Positions 53,698 to 62,851 of a DNA stretch of 64,000 bases are shown here, in pieces. Where the stretch lies: the NCBI RefSeq assembly GCF_023897015.1, contig NZ_JAMHFY010000003.1, positions 124,001 through 188,000 on the forward strand, read 5' to 3'. The stretch's first letter is position 1. Each line of letters starts with the position of its first letter. The notes under the pieces were generated by a model. That model was not told the DNA's origin, did no database searches, and saw nothing but the letters and a program-made list of their open reading frames with translations. The DNA is from Desulfosporosinus nitroreducens (GTDB lineage Bacteria; Bacillota; Desulfitobacteriia; Desulfitobacteriales; Desulfitobacteriaceae). The position numbers were made by a program, and so were the translations under genes.

Positions 53698-53913
53698 CTA
53701 ACATTTACTTGATTTCAAAGGATAAAGATTAGTTCGCTTTTCTAAGTGAGCTTTCATTATGCCCGTTAAAACATGATCTGTCTTCGTACAAATTCTCTTT
53801 ACCTTGTACTGGTCCCCTATCACACCGCTAGTATCGACATGAGCTTGTACAATTCCATTTTTGATAATGTTCAAACTAGTGTCAGGGCTAGTTTCCTTGA
53901 TAGCTTTGGCCAT
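53698..53913 (-). CDS. Small hypothetical protein (71 aa)
   Basis: 71 residues with AAAGGAGG nine bases before ATG. It is soluble, rich in Thr, Lys and Ile, with one Cys near position 42 and one at the last residue. There is no membrane segment and no family that I know. It lies 24 bases downstream of the DUF1836-like gene and 33 bases upstream of the 41-residue membrane protein, so the three may form one small operon. Confidence 0.55.
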   Translation of the reverse strand: MAKAIKETSPDTSLNIIKNGIVQAHVDTSGVIGDQYKVKRICTKTDHVLTGIMKAHLEKRTNLYPLKSSKC

Positions 53914-53937
53914 TGAATAATGCCTCCTTTAGTCATT

Positions 53938-54546
53938 CTATACCCCATCAATTGAGGGCGATTCAATCCACTTCAGAATAAGCTCCCTCGTAAAACTTGC
54001 CCACTTGGATATTGTCAAAAATGTCACAAAGGTTGATGCCTTAATATCATCTTCTGATGGATCTCTTTTAGCTCTAATTATTTCTAATGCTCTACCGTAA
54101 AGTACATTTAGACTTGGGGTAAGTTTCTCAATCTCACTAAATAGAGATAAATGATATTCATATAACTCAACTAACGTAAAATTTGATATCGACTCCCCAT
54201 AGTCGATAATTTCTTTGGCCTCTTTTAATTCAAACAACACTTTAAGATCGTTAGTCATAAGGATTCTAGCCACTTGTTGTGGTGGATACTTCTTACCGTC
54301 TGGACTCTCAATGATGCCCCGTTTTACCCAGTTTTGAATTGTTGCAACCTCGAAAGCTTGATCATTTACACCAATTATGGACCCAATGGAGTTACTTGTA
54401 CCTAATTTAACGATTTGTGATGCCATTAATTCTATATCGGGTATGCCTTTATTGTTACTAAACTTAGAAAACAAAGGACTTTCTGCACCCTTTATAATCA
54501 TTTCTACGGGTCCCAAGAGTTTTTCTTCTATTTCATCATTTGACAT
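53938..54546 (-). CDS. DUF1836-like protein with MerR-type helix-turn-helix
   Basis: About 202 residues. Residues 35-105 (MASQIVKLGTSNSIGSIIG, then TIQNWVKRGIIESPDGKKYPPQQVARILM) look like a MerR-like winged helix that recognises DNA, in the arrangement seen in DUF1836 proteins. The C-terminal 90 residues are helical. It may regulate the two small genes that follow. Family assignment is tentative. The ribosome binding site is weak. Confidence 0.55.
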   Translation of the reverse strand: MSNDEIEEKLLGPVEMIIKGAESPLFSKFSNNKGIPDIELMASQIVKLGTSNSIGSIIGVNDQAFEVATIQNWVKRGIIESPDGKKYPPQQVARILMTNDLKVLFELKEAKEIIDYGESISNFTLVELYEYHLSLFSEIEKLTPSLNVLYGRALEIIRAKRDPSEDDIKASTFVTFLTISKWASFTRELILKWIESPSIDGV

Positions 54547-54725
54547 CAAAACACAACCTTAAATCAATATAGTATAACTATAATACGTGAAATATATTTA
54601 TTGTATTACATAAAGAGTTCAATTGACTGTATTAATATTTATAATAGCTCTTTAATAGTATAAAGTCAAATAAAGATTATTGTTTTATACAAATTTATCC
54701 ACCTAAAATTGATCGAAGAAGAAAA

Positions 54726-54769
54726 AACCCTATAGGGTTAGACCTTTTATCAGTCCACTCTATAGGGTT
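54726..54769. terminator. Inverted repeat at the edge of the IS-like remnant
   Basis: AACCCTATAG and CTATAGGGTT flank a 24-base loop; the left arm is itself part of the palindrome AACCCTATAGGGTT. It is probably a terminator, with A and T runs outside. Confidence 0.6.
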
Positions 54770-54773
54770 CACT

Positions 54774-55086
54774 TTATCAATTCCGAGACACCCACTTCTT
54801 CAAGTGGGTGTTCCTTATTCTACTTCGGTGACGATAGTCTCCAGTGGAGAGTATGGACGAGCGCCTTTCCCAATAGGAACACTTGGCGCGAAGGAGGTAG
54901 ACTCCATCCTACGCCGCGAATGTATTCGTCTGTGCATATGCGCCTTCGGCATAAGTCTATCCTCAGCGCAATTGTATTCGTTACGGGCCGTGCGCTTTCG
55001 GCGATAATTTCCACCGGAGACTATCGTACTGGAGACTTATGCCACCGAAGTCTCGATGTTCAGCTTTAGCTGAACGAGTTCACTAG
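54774..55086. repeat. IS200/IS605-like end remnant, copy 2 (about 310 bp)
   Basis: The left end (TCAATTCCGAGACACCCACTT-cttc-AAGTGGG) and right end (TTCAGC-ttta-GCTGAA, ending CGAGTTCACT) match copy 1 at 11029-11134. The interior is nested palindromes: GATAGTCTCC near 54833 pairs with GGAGACTATC near 55016, and several GCGC/GCCTTCGGC hairpins lie inside. There is no plausible gene; open frames here are chance. It fits a non-autonomous, palindrome-rich IS200/IS605 derivative. Confidence 0.68.
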
Positions 55087-55171
55087 TTGCATCTAGATCT
55101 TTGTTCTTTCTTTACAAATACAGGTTTTAGACACTATCGTATAAGGGCTAATTAGAGGATTATGGGTTACC

Positions 55172-56473
55172 CTAAGAGTTCTGCCCTGATAAATCTTTAA
55201 ATCCCTGATAAATTAGATCATAGAGGTCTTTCAGTTCATCTTCCTCGACACAAGAAAAGGCTACTCGAATATCCCCTTCACCAAGTGAGATGACTCCAAC
55301 ACCGTATTTCTCAAGTAGATGAATGCGCAAGGCTTCGGCATTGATCCCTTTAAGTTTAAGACACATGAAATACCCTGAATTAAATGGATAGTAGTCCCAA
55401 GCGTCAGCAAAATCACCTTGATCAAGTATCTGTTTAACTTTAAAAGCTCGTTTCTTTAATACTTCAAACTTTTCTTGTTTTTGAGCTTGAAATTCTGTCG
55501 AACGAATTGTATTTAAAACAAATGTTTGGGCTGGGTGAGAAGCACTGGAAATTGTTCCCCTAAGGATGCCTTGAGTCTTCTTTTCCAAGCCATCCAGTAC
55601 AGCAGGAAATTCAGAGCCAAAGGTGATAAAGCCTACACGAAAGCCCCACATATAGTCTTCTTTCGTTGCTCCATCTACCTTAATGGCTAAAATTCTTGGA
55701 TGTATGTTAGCGACTCGGCCAAACAGTGATTCCTTGATGGTATTTTCATAGAATAATCCAAAATAAGCATCATCGCTAATCACGACTAAGTTCATTCCTT
55801 GTTCAGCGACTTCTTTTAAAGCTTCAACAATGTCCGTTGCTTCTTGTTCCGTGGGGGTATACCCTGTCGGATTATTTGGGAAATTAAGCAGTAAAATAGC
55901 TTTTCCATGGTCTTTTTTAGAAAGTAGAGCTTCTTTCATGCCTTTAGTATTGAAGGTCCCTTCCTCTGTATAGAAAGGAAAAGAGATGTTTTTTGCTCCT
56001 CTGCGGATCCCAAAGATGAAGGTATAATTCCCCCATAATTTATCCGGTAAAACAAGAGGGTCGTTCTCGTCAATAAATAAGTCCGCGATAATACTTAAAC
56101 CATGGGTTAAGGCATTAGTAACGATGGGATAACTAAATGATTTATTGGTTAGTGAAGGGTTTTCTATTATCATTTTTTCTCGCCAGAGCTTTCTAAGCTC
56201 GGGTTTTCCTGCAGGAGGGGCATATGGATAAAGGTCCTTAGGATCGTAGTCAGCTAGAGTTTCTTGGATTAACGGTAAGAACATTGGGCGGTCTTTCTCA
56301 GTTGCAATCCCTATCGTGGCGTTAAAACGGTAGGCTTTCTGCTTAGCTTCAGCAGTTTGAGTTAAGATCCCCTTGGGATAGTACAGTTCTTTTCCGAGAG
56401 TTGATAATAATTCATAAACATAGGGATTTTCCTGTTGTATTTTGTTATTTAAGTCTTGGGCAATCTCATTCAT
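55172..56473 (-). CDS. Class I/II PLP aminotransferase
   Basis: 433 residues, fold type I. YPYAPPAGKPELRKLWREK, LLNFPNNPTGYTPTEQEA, VVISDDAYFGLFY and the PLP-lysine region KVDGATKEDYMWGFRVGF are clear. It is longer than AspC. The substrate, probably an aspartate-like or aromatic amino acid, cannot be fixed from sequence. GGGAGTAATATT precedes ATG. It stands alone, divergent from the Nudix gene. Confidence 0.85.
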   Translation of the reverse strand: MNEIAQDLNNKIQQENPYVYELLSTLGKELYYPKGILTQTAEAKQKAYRFNATIGIATEKDRPMFLPLIQETLADYDPKDLYPYAPPAGKPELRKLWREKMIIENPSLTNKSFSYPIVTNALTHGLSIIADLFIDENDPLVLPDKLWGNYTFIFGIRRGAKNISFPFYTEEGTFNTKGMKEALLSKKDHGKAILLLNFPNNPTGYTPTEQEATDIVEALKEVAEQGMNLVVISDDAYFGLFYENTIKESLFGRVANIHPRILAIKVDGATKEDYMWGFRVGFITFGSEFPAVLDGLEKKTQGILRGTISSASHPAQTFVLNTIRSTEFQAQKQEKFEVLKKRAFKVKQILDQGDFADAWDYYPFNSGYFMCLKLKGINAEALRIHLLEKYGVGVISLGEGDIRVAFSCVEEDELKDLYDLIYQGFKDLSGQNS

Positions 56474-56711
56474 AATATTACTCCCTTGCTTAATCTTGGT
56501 GTCATTTTTAATAAGTATTGCGAAGCAATTAAATTGTACACTAAAATAGTTTTTTCCTCCACTATTTATGATATAAGACTGAAGGAATTTTTTGAATTTG
56601 TACAGAATTATTACATATGCTGTATAGATTCAAACCTATGTAATGCTAGTTTGATGGCGTGTTCAGATTTAAGGTATTGAAGATTTATGAGAGGATAAGT
56701 GGAACTGAGAT

Positions 56712-57374
56712 ATGAATAAATCTATGCTAGAAGATTTAAAGGGAAAGATGCCTGCAGTGCCTGGAATAAATGGCAAAGAAGAGTATTTTAATTCAGCTGT
56801 TTTAGCGTTACTAATACTAATCGATGAAGAATATCATTTTATTTTTCAAAAAAGATCTGCCGCTATAAGACAAGCAGGACAGATTTGCTTTCCGGGCGGT
56901 AAATTTGATCCCCATAAAGATGCTGACTTTAAAGAGACTGCTATAAGAGAAACTGCAGAAGAATTAGGCGTTGCCTCTGATAAGATAAGTATCATTGGTA
57001 CGCTTGATACCATTTTTTCAGTGATGGGCACCACTGTAGACGCATTTCTGGGCGTCATAGATATTAGCAGTCTGGATGACCTAAACATTAATCCGCATGA
57101 AGTCGAGAGAGTTTTCTCCATTCCAGTCTCTTACTTTGAAAGAACTGAACCCGAGGTATATCAGGTAAGTATTACTGCCAATCCGTCATACATCAACAAG
57201 GCGGGGGAAGAAGTTATTCTCTTGCCTGCGAAAGAACTAGGGTTAGAAGAGCAGTATACCAAGCCATGGGGAAACATTATGAATAATATTTATGTCTATA
57301 GGGTTGAAGGAGTGACTATATGGGGGATAACTGCAAGATTAATTAGAGATGTTATAGCAAAAATCAAGGCGTAG
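56712..57374 (+). CDS. CoA pyrophosphatase-type Nudix hydrolase
   Basis: 220 residues. QKRSAAIRQAGQICFPGGKFDP is the motif that marks the CoA-cleaving Nudix group and is followed by the Nudix box ending in AIRETAEELG. Such enzymes cut coenzyme A to phosphopantetheine and 3',5'-ADP. ATG 56712 follows GAGGATAAGTGGAACTGAG. It lies upstream of the T-box leader, without a strong terminator between. Confidence 0.85.
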   Translation: MNKSMLEDLKGKMPAVPGINGKEEYFNSAVLALLILIDEEYHFIFQKRSAAIRQAGQICFPGGKFDPHKDADFKETAIRETAEELGVASDKISIIGTLDTIFSVMGTTVDAFLGVIDISSLDDLNINPHEVERVFSIPVSYFERTEPEVYQVSITANPSYINKAGEEVILLPAKELGLEEQYTKPWGNIMNNIYVYRVEGVTIWGITARLIRDVIAKIKA

Positions 57375-57444
57375 CGGAGCGACTGGATCTATTGAGCCAG
57401 CAAGGTATTCCGCTTGCCTGCAGGATTGAGGAAGAAAGTTGCTC

Positions 57445-57473
57445 TTGAAATCCACTTGATGGAGTGCTATTAT
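57445..57473 (+). promoter_or_regulatory. Promoter of the T-box operon
   Basis: TTGAAA and TATTAT are 17 bases apart, immediately before the T-box leader. Confidence 0.6.
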
Positions 57474-57482
57474 TATATAAAC

Positions 57483-57740
57483 CGTTGAAGGGGAAGTAAA
57501 ACCGCATGACCAACCTCATAGAGAGTCGAGCAGGGTGGAAGCTTGGCAGGTAACGGAGCGTGTAAATGGGCCCCTGAGGGTGGAGCGAAAAAGCTTAGGC
57601 TTTAGTAGTTGCCAACGCAAGGCCAGCGTTATTGGGCTAAGGGTGTGTTGGCACTCTGCATGAGAGGATGCAATTTATGCATCAACTAAGGTGGTACCGC
57701 AGATTAACGTCTGTCCTTATTTTAGGATAGGCGTTTTATT
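57483..57740 (+). promoter_or_regulatory. T-box leader, probable tryptophan specifier
   Basis: The stem I features are GAAGTAAAACC, ATAGAGAGTCGAG, GGGTGGAAGC and CCTGAG. The T-box AAGGTGGTACCGC is at 57688, and the terminator AACGTCTGTCCT/AGGATAGGCGTT plus T run ends the leader. The specifier, placed by spacing to CCTGAG as in glyQS, is TGG at 57567-57569, so uncharged tRNA-Trp would induce. ATG at 57566, overlapping, is the alternative. The T in TGGT would pair with discriminator A, or by wobble with the G of tRNA-Trp. Confidence 0.88.
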
Positions 57741-57843
57741 TTTGTGTGTCCCACGCTTCGTCCCATTCAGAACCGCGAACTGAATGAGACGTGCAGAGAA
57801 GGAAACCCTCAAATTTTTTAATTAGAATGGGGAGGTATCTTCT

Positions 57844-58848
57844 ATGAAAAAGCAATTGGCGGCAGTAATCTCAGCGTTTATGACCTTGGCCCTGGTTTTT
57901 TCCTTAACGGCTTGTGCGCCCAGCAAAACAGAAAACACAGGCAACGCCGATGCAAAAAAGAAAATCGGTATCGTGCAAATTGTTGAACATCCTTCACTAA
58001 ATACCATTAGAGAGTCTTTGATAGCGGAGTTACAGGCCCAAGGCTATAAAGATGGCGAAACTATTACGATTGATTATCAAAATGCCCAAGGAGACCAGAC
58101 TAACTTAAAAACCATAGCTCAAAAATTTGTAAGTAATAAATATGACCTTATTGTTGCTATTGCAACTCCTTCAGCTCAGGCAGTCGTCAGTGAGACGAAG
58201 GATATTCCCATTCTTTTCTCAGCATGTACTGATCCTCTGGGATCTGGATTGGTTACCGATATGGAGAAACCGGGCGGTAATGTTACGGGTACATCGGATG
58301 CTGTATCAGCAGAAAAAATTATGGAGCTTGGCAAGCGCATTACTCCTGATATCAAAACAATTGGGGCATTATATAATTCGAGTGAGACAAATTCTGTATC
58401 CGTGATCAATGAACTTAAAGAGTATGCTCAGAAAAACAATATGACGGTAGTTGATGCTACTGTAACTAATTCCTCTGAAGTTCAGCAGGCAGTTACTTCT
58501 CTTGTAGATAAGGTCGATGCTCTTTTCTCGCCCATTGATAACACCGTCGCCTCCGCTATGCCTCTAGTGACTCAAATAGCGAATAGAGCGAAAAAACCTA
58601 TCTACGTTGGAGCTGATTCTATGGTTAAAGATGGAGGGCTTGCAACTTACGGAATTAATTATCAAGTATTAGGTAAAGAGACTGGAATTATGGCTGTGGA
58701 AATCTTGAAGGGTAAAAAGGCTGGAGATATTCCAGTCAAAACCATGAAGGATATGGATATTTATCTTAATAAGACAACTGCAAAAGCAATCGGAATTAAT
58801 CTGTCAGATGATGTGTTGAAAGAAGCGGCTCAGGTATTCGAAAATTAA
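57844..58848 (+). CDS. trpX: ABC transporter binding lipoprotein (TrpX type)
   Basis: 334 residues of the ABC_sub_bind family. The signal peptide ends in lipobox LTAC. KIGIVQIVEHPSLNTIRES, ATPSAQAV, FSACTDPLGSG and GADSMVKDGGLATYGINY are family blocks. Proteins of this type with a T-box leader and the two partner genes below have been predicted to bind tryptophan; the specifier TGG agrees. GGGGAGGTATCTTCT precedes ATG. Confidence 0.83.
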   Translation: MKKQLAAVISAFMTLALVFSLTACAPSKTENTGNADAKKKIGIVQIVEHPSLNTIRESLIAELQAQGYKDGETITIDYQNAQGDQTNLKTIAQKFVSNKYDLIVAIATPSAQAVVSETKDIPILFSACTDPLGSGLVTDMEKPGGNVTGTSDAVSAEKIMELGKRITPDIKTIGALYNSSETNSVSVINELKEYAQKNNMTVVDATVTNSSEVQQAVTSLVDKVDALFSPIDNTVASAMPLVTQIANRAKKPIYVGADSMVKDGGLATYGINYQVLGKETGIMAVEILKGKKAGDIPVKTMKDMDIYLNKTTAKAIGINLSDDVLKEAAQVFEN

Positions 58849-58866
58849 GAAACAAGGGGTTTAAAT

Positions 58867-59736
58867 ATGAGTGTCATGGTGTTACTGGGTTCCATTGAAT
58901 TGGGAATCATTTATGCAATTATGGCTTTAGGGGTTTTTGTATCTTTTAGAACCCTTAATATGCCTGACCTAAGTGTGGACGGCAGTTTTGTGCTTGGTGC
59001 GGCGGTGTCTGCCGTCATGAGTCTTAACGGGCATCCGTTTCTGGGCTTGGGGATCGCATTTATAGCGGGATGTGGAGCAGGGTCTATCACTGCCTTGTTG
59101 CATACCAAACTAAAGATTCAACCGCTTTTAGCTGGAATCCTAACCATGCTGGCTTTATATTCTTTGAACCTAAAGGTTATGAGTGGGCGGGCCAATATCC
59201 CCCTGATTAATAAAGCAACTGTTTTTAAACCTTTTGAAGGAATAATTCTGGGCGGGTATGATTATAGCAAGTTGTTATTTTCCCTAGCCGTGTTGACTCT
59301 GTTACTCCTTTTACTGTTCCTCTTTTTGAAGACAAGACTGGGGTTCGTTTTAAGAGCGACAGGGGACAATGATCAAATGGTAAGAGCCCTGGGAGTTAAT
59401 ACGGATTTGGTGATTCTAGTGGGATTAGCTCTTTCCAATGGTTTAGTTGCCGTGGCTGGTGCGCTGATTGCTCAGTCTCAATCGTTCGTAGATGTTGGGA
59501 TGGGGATTGGTATGGTGGTTATCGGACTAGCCTCAGTGATTATCGGGGAAGTAGTATTTGGGGTAAGTTCCCTCCTGAGAAGGCTGATTGCGGTTATTCT
59601 GGGATCTATTCTCTATCGCTTGATTATTGCCTTTGCGCTTGAAATAGGGATGCCCCCTACTGACTTAAAACTTGTCTCAGCGGTGATCGTGGCCTTAGCG
59701 ATGTCTATGCCTATTCTTAAGAAACGTTTTCTGTAG
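58867..59736 (+). CDS. trpY: ABC transporter permease (TrpY type)
   Basis: 289 residues with about eight membrane segments, branched-chain-type permease fold: LGIIYAIMALGVFVSFR, DLSVDGSFVLGAA, LGFVLRATGDNDQMVRALGVN (the ATPase-contact loop) and ASVIIGEVVFG. It forms the channel for the binding protein encoded just upstream, 18 bases away. Confidence 0.83.
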   Translation: MSVMVLLGSIELGIIYAIMALGVFVSFRTLNMPDLSVDGSFVLGAAVSAVMSLNGHPFLGLGIAFIAGCGAGSITALLHTKLKIQPLLAGILTMLALYSLNLKVMSGRANIPLINKATVFKPFEGIILGGYDYSKLLFSLAVLTLLLLLLFLFLKTRLGFVLRATGDNDQMVRALGVNTDLVILVGLALSNGLVAVAGALIAQSQSFVDVGMGIGMVVIGLASVIIGEVVFGVSSLLRRLIAVILGSILYRLIIAFALEIGMPPTDLKLVSAVIVALAMSMPILKKRFL

Positions 59737-59784
59737 TAAAACGGAAATTATCGTATACACCTCATGAAAGGAGCAAATAACCTG

Positions 59785-60579
59785 ATGCTTAGAGTTGAGT
59801 CGTTAAGTAAAACGTTCGGAAAAGGGAGCACCAATGAAAAACTCGCTCTTAATGAGGTTAACCTGTCACTTCAGGAAGGCGAATTTGTAACGATCATTGG
59901 TGGCAATGGCGCTGGAAAATCGACGCTTCTGAATTGTATCTCAGGAGTATATGAAATTGATGAAGGCAGGATCATTCTTGACTCGAAGGATGTCACCTCT
60001 GATCCAGAGTATAAACGCTCTAGAAACATTGGAAGGGTTTTTCAGGATCCACTGAAGGGAACGGCCCATGATATGACCATTGAAGAAAACTTGGCTATTG
60101 CCTTTGCTAAGGGAAAATCTGTAGGTTTACAATCTGGAGTGACAAAAAAGGATACCACTCTTTTCAAGGAACGACTTGAACTGTTAGACCTTGGTCTAGA
60201 AAATAGAATCAAGCAGAAGGTGGGCCTTCTTTCTGGAGGACAGCGTCAAGCCCTTACGCTTCTGATGGCCACAATTATAAAACCTCGGCTCTTACTTCTC
60301 GATGAACACACCGCGGCGCTTGACCCTACTATAGCCCGCAAGGTATTGAGTTTAACTCGTAAACTTGTCTCTGAGGAAAAACTGTGTACTTTAATGATCA
60401 CGCATAATATGAAGGCTTCCTTAGAATACGGGACAAGAACGATTATGATGCATGGGGGAAAGATCATGATGGATCTTCAGGGCGAAGAAAGAAAAGACAT
60501 GACCGTGGATCGACTGATCGAGCAGTTTGAGAAAAGAAGCGGAGCCGAGTTGGATAATGATAGAATGTTATTAGGCTAA
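59785..60579 (+). CDS. trpZ: ABC transporter ATPase (TrpZ type)
   Basis: 264 residues from ATG 59785, with AAAGGAG 11 bases upstream; ATG 59764 is a weaker choice. Walker A GGNGAGKSTLL, Q-loop FQDPLKGTAHDMT, signature LSGGQRQALTLLMA and Walker B LLLLDEHTAALDP are typical of the partner of ABC_sub_bind systems. It powers uptake. A terminator follows at 60614. Confidence 0.83.
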   Translation: MLRVESLSKTFGKGSTNEKLALNEVNLSLQEGEFVTIIGGNGAGKSTLLNCISGVYEIDEGRIILDSKDVTSDPEYKRSRNIGRVFQDPLKGTAHDMTIEENLAIAFAKGKSVGLQSGVTKKDTTLFKERLELLDLGLENRIKQKVGLLSGGQRQALTLLMATIIKPRLLLLDEHTAALDPTIARKVLSLTRKLVSEEKLCTLMITHNMKASLEYGTRTIMMHGGKIMMDLQGEERKDMTVDRLIEQFEKRSGAELDNDRMLLG

Positions 60580-60613
60580 GTTTCAAGCATGTTTAATAGT
60601 AATTTAGTAGATC

Positions 60614-60650
60614 AAAGCCGCTAACAGATGTGAAGTTAGCGGCTTTTTAA
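60614..60650 (+). terminator. Terminator of the T-box operon
   Basis: AAAGCCGCTAAC and GTTAGCGGCTTT make a perfect 12-base stem followed by a T run. Confidence 0.9.
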
Positions 60651-60805
60651 CGGGGTTAATGTTGAATATTTCTTGCTATAACATATAATAGAAGATGATT
60701 AAGCTAGATCCCAAAATACCATCCTTCGTAATTCTATTCCCGCTGATCTAGGACATGAAACTTGATGAAACAGAGGAGTGTCATAAGAGGAAGGGTGTAT
60801 CTATT

Positions 60806-61477
60806 TTGAAAAAACGTCTAAAAAAGATATTAGTTTCATTGATTTTGATAATGATTATTGGATCTGCAACTGTCTTAATTATCAACAATAGTGTAGAATC
60901 AATCGGGGAAAGCTACATATTAAGTCCCAATGAGGTTCCCAAAGCAGATGCTATTCTAGTTTTAGGTGCGTATGTTTTTCCAAGCGGAACTGTGTCCACT
61001 ATGCTTAATGATCGTTTAACTGCAGGTTATGAACTGTATGAGTTGGGGAAAGCGCCCAAACTATTAGTGAGCGGAGATCACGGACAAAAAGATTATGACG
61101 AAGTTAATTCGATGAAGAGCTTTTTGAGAGATAAAGGGGTGCCAAGTTCGGACGTATTTATGGATCATGCCGGCTTTAGCACTTATGAGAGTGTATACCG
61201 AGCCAGAGATATTTTTAAGGTTCAGAAGGTTATTATTGTTACTCAGGAATATCATCTAAAGCGAGCAGTTTTTGTGGCGAGGGAGCTAGGCTTAGAAGCC
61301 TATGGAGTTGTTTCCGACAAACGTGATTATGGACAGGCCATGCATATATATAACCTGAGAGAAATAGCAGCTAGGAATAAAGACTTTTTATGGGCAAAGA
61401 TCATAAAACCAGAACCAACATTTTTAGGGGATTCAATCCCTGTTTTCGGTGATGGCAAAGCCACGGATGATAAGTAG
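60806..61477 (+). CDS. YdcF/SanA-like DUF218 protein
   Basis: 223 residues from TTG 60806 with GAGGAAGGGTG upstream. One membrane anchor (residues 8-30) is followed by a DUF218 domain: ADAILVLGAYVFPSG, MLNDRLTAGYELY, LLVSGDHGQKDYDEV, STYESVYRARDIF and VTQEYHLKRAVFVA. SanA affects envelope barrier function in enteric bacteria; YdcF binds SAM. The exact role is unknown. Monocistronic. Confidence 0.85.
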   Translation: MKKRLKKILVSLILIMIIGSATVLIINNSVESIGESYILSPNEVPKADAILVLGAYVFPSGTVSTMLNDRLTAGYELYELGKAPKLLVSGDHGQKDYDEVNSMKSFLRDKGVPSSDVFMDHAGFSTYESVYRARDIFKVQKVIIVTQEYHLKRAVFVARELGLEAYGVVSDKRDYGQAMHIYNLREIAARNKDFLWAKIIKPEPTFLGDSIPVFGDGKATDDK

Positions 61478-61786
61478 GTTTATTTGTTTAATTTGGACGA
61501 ACTATTCTCTTAGAAAGCTGGGGGCTTATTTACAGCCTCTAGCTTTTTACATTTAATCTGCCTAGTAATAATTCATGTGTTTACTGCAAGGGAGTATAGA
61601 AGCACCTGTTCAACACGAAATAGGATGTGTCCCTTTATAATTGAAATTTTGATTAGAAAAATAGAGGATTATAATAAAATTCGGCGAATTTGAATTATCA
61701 GAATATGAATAGCAATTCATATATAGTTAGAGGAATTTTATTTTAGACTTCATTCTTACAGTCTCAAGAAAGGTGGAAAGAAAAAT
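61478..61786. other. Non-coding gap with a terminator
   Basis: At 61513-61548 AAAGCTgGGGGCT and AGCCTCtAGCTTTTT form a terminator for the DUF218 gene. The rest is A/T-rich. I see no gene and no RNA element that I can name. Confidence 0.65.
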
Positions 61787-62572
61787 ATGGATTGGAAAAC
61801 TGTTAAACTAGAAATCATGGACACTGGAGTTGCAGTACTTACATTGAATCGACCTGACACAATGAATTCAGTCAATGACCAACTTTGTTCAGATGTTCAG
61901 GCTGCTTGTAAGGAGGCATCTGAAAATGATGCGGTAAAGATCATAGTTATTACTGGAGCGGGCAAGGGGTGGTCTAGCGGGGGAGATATTTCTATGCTCG
62001 CTAAAATAAAAGACCCTATCAGCGCTAAGGAGACTTATGATGCGTCAGGCGCACTTGTAACAGCGATCTATGAAATGAAAAAACCGGTCATAGCGGCACT
62101 TAATGGAGTGGTAGCAGGTGCTTCCGTAGCCGCATGTATGGCTTGTGACTTGATTATTGCCTCTGAAAAAGCGCGTATTGGTTTTACCTTTATGCAATTG
62201 GCATTTTGTCCGGATAGTGGTGCCTCGCATTTTCTAATTCAGAAAGTAGGCTATCATAAAGCTCTGGAATTACTGTGGTTCGGTAAAATCATTAATGCCG
62301 AGGAAGCAGAAAAGTTGGGATTAATAAACAAGGTGGTCCCGCATGAAGAGTGCTTGCCTGAAGCTATAAGATGGGCAGAAAGGTTAGCTTTGCAACCATT
62401 AATGGCAGTAAGTCTGGATAAGAAATTATTGCGCGAGGCCGGCAAAAATGATTATTATCAACAGACTGAGTTGGAGGCAATGTATCAAGTTCTGACTTGG
62501 TCTTCCGAGGATTTTAAAGAAGGCTGTGCGGCATTTGCCGAGAAACGAAAACCCGTGTTTAAGAATAGATAG
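61787..62572 (+). CDS. Enoyl-CoA hydratase/isomerase family protein (PaaG-like)
   Basis: 261 residues, crotonase fold. The oxyanion hole is formed by GKGWSSGGDI and GVVAGASVAAC. FCPDSGASHFL carries Asp where the PaaG and enoyl-CoA isomerase branch has its catalytic acid, and the Glu of hydratases in the preceding strand is missing (FTFMQL). Isomerase rather than hydratase activity is therefore more likely. It acts on acyl-CoA thioesters. AAAGGTGGAAAG precedes ATG. No other fatty-acid genes are adjacent, so its pathway is unknown. Confidence 0.82.
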   Translation: MDWKTVKLEIMDTGVAVLTLNRPDTMNSVNDQLCSDVQAACKEASENDAVKIIVITGAGKGWSSGGDISMLAKIKDPISAKETYDASGALVTAIYEMKKPVIAALNGVVAGASVAACMACDLIIASEKARIGFTFMQLAFCPDSGASHFLIQKVGYHKALELLWFGKIINAEEAEKLGLINKVVPHEECLPEAIRWAERLALQPLMAVSLDKKLLREAGKNDYYQQTELEAMYQVLTWSSEDFKEGCAAFAEKRKPVFKNR

Positions 62573-62636
62573 CATAGCAAACTTGAAAAGCAGATTGATT
62601 TAATGGACTCATTTATGAACTAATCCCTAGATAGTG

Positions 62637-62699
62637 TAAGGACCCGCAAAACTACAGTTGCCCATTAATTATGGGTAACTGTAGTTTTGCGGGTCCTTA
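62637..62699. terminator. Long inverted repeat after the crotonase gene
   Basis: 29-base arms starting TAAGGACCCGCAAAACTAC match with a single mismatch around a 5-base loop. It may be a strong bidirectional terminator; its length would also suit a miniature element. No second copy was noticed in the window. Confidence 0.75.
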
Positions 62700-62851
62700 A
62701 TTATTTAATCATACTAAGTAGAAAGGGCTATGGAATCCAATCGATGTTTTAAGTTGTGCAAAGAGTGGGAAGAGTATCGGGATTTACTTTAGGGGAAGTT
62801 AAGGGTATATTTAGGTTCGAGCGTATGTCATAGGATATCAAGGAGGAAAAC

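Noticed and set aside
54804-55014. Overlapping short frames within the IS-like remnant
   Set aside because: Both strands are open only because of the palindromic composition; no ribosome site or protein motif is seen.
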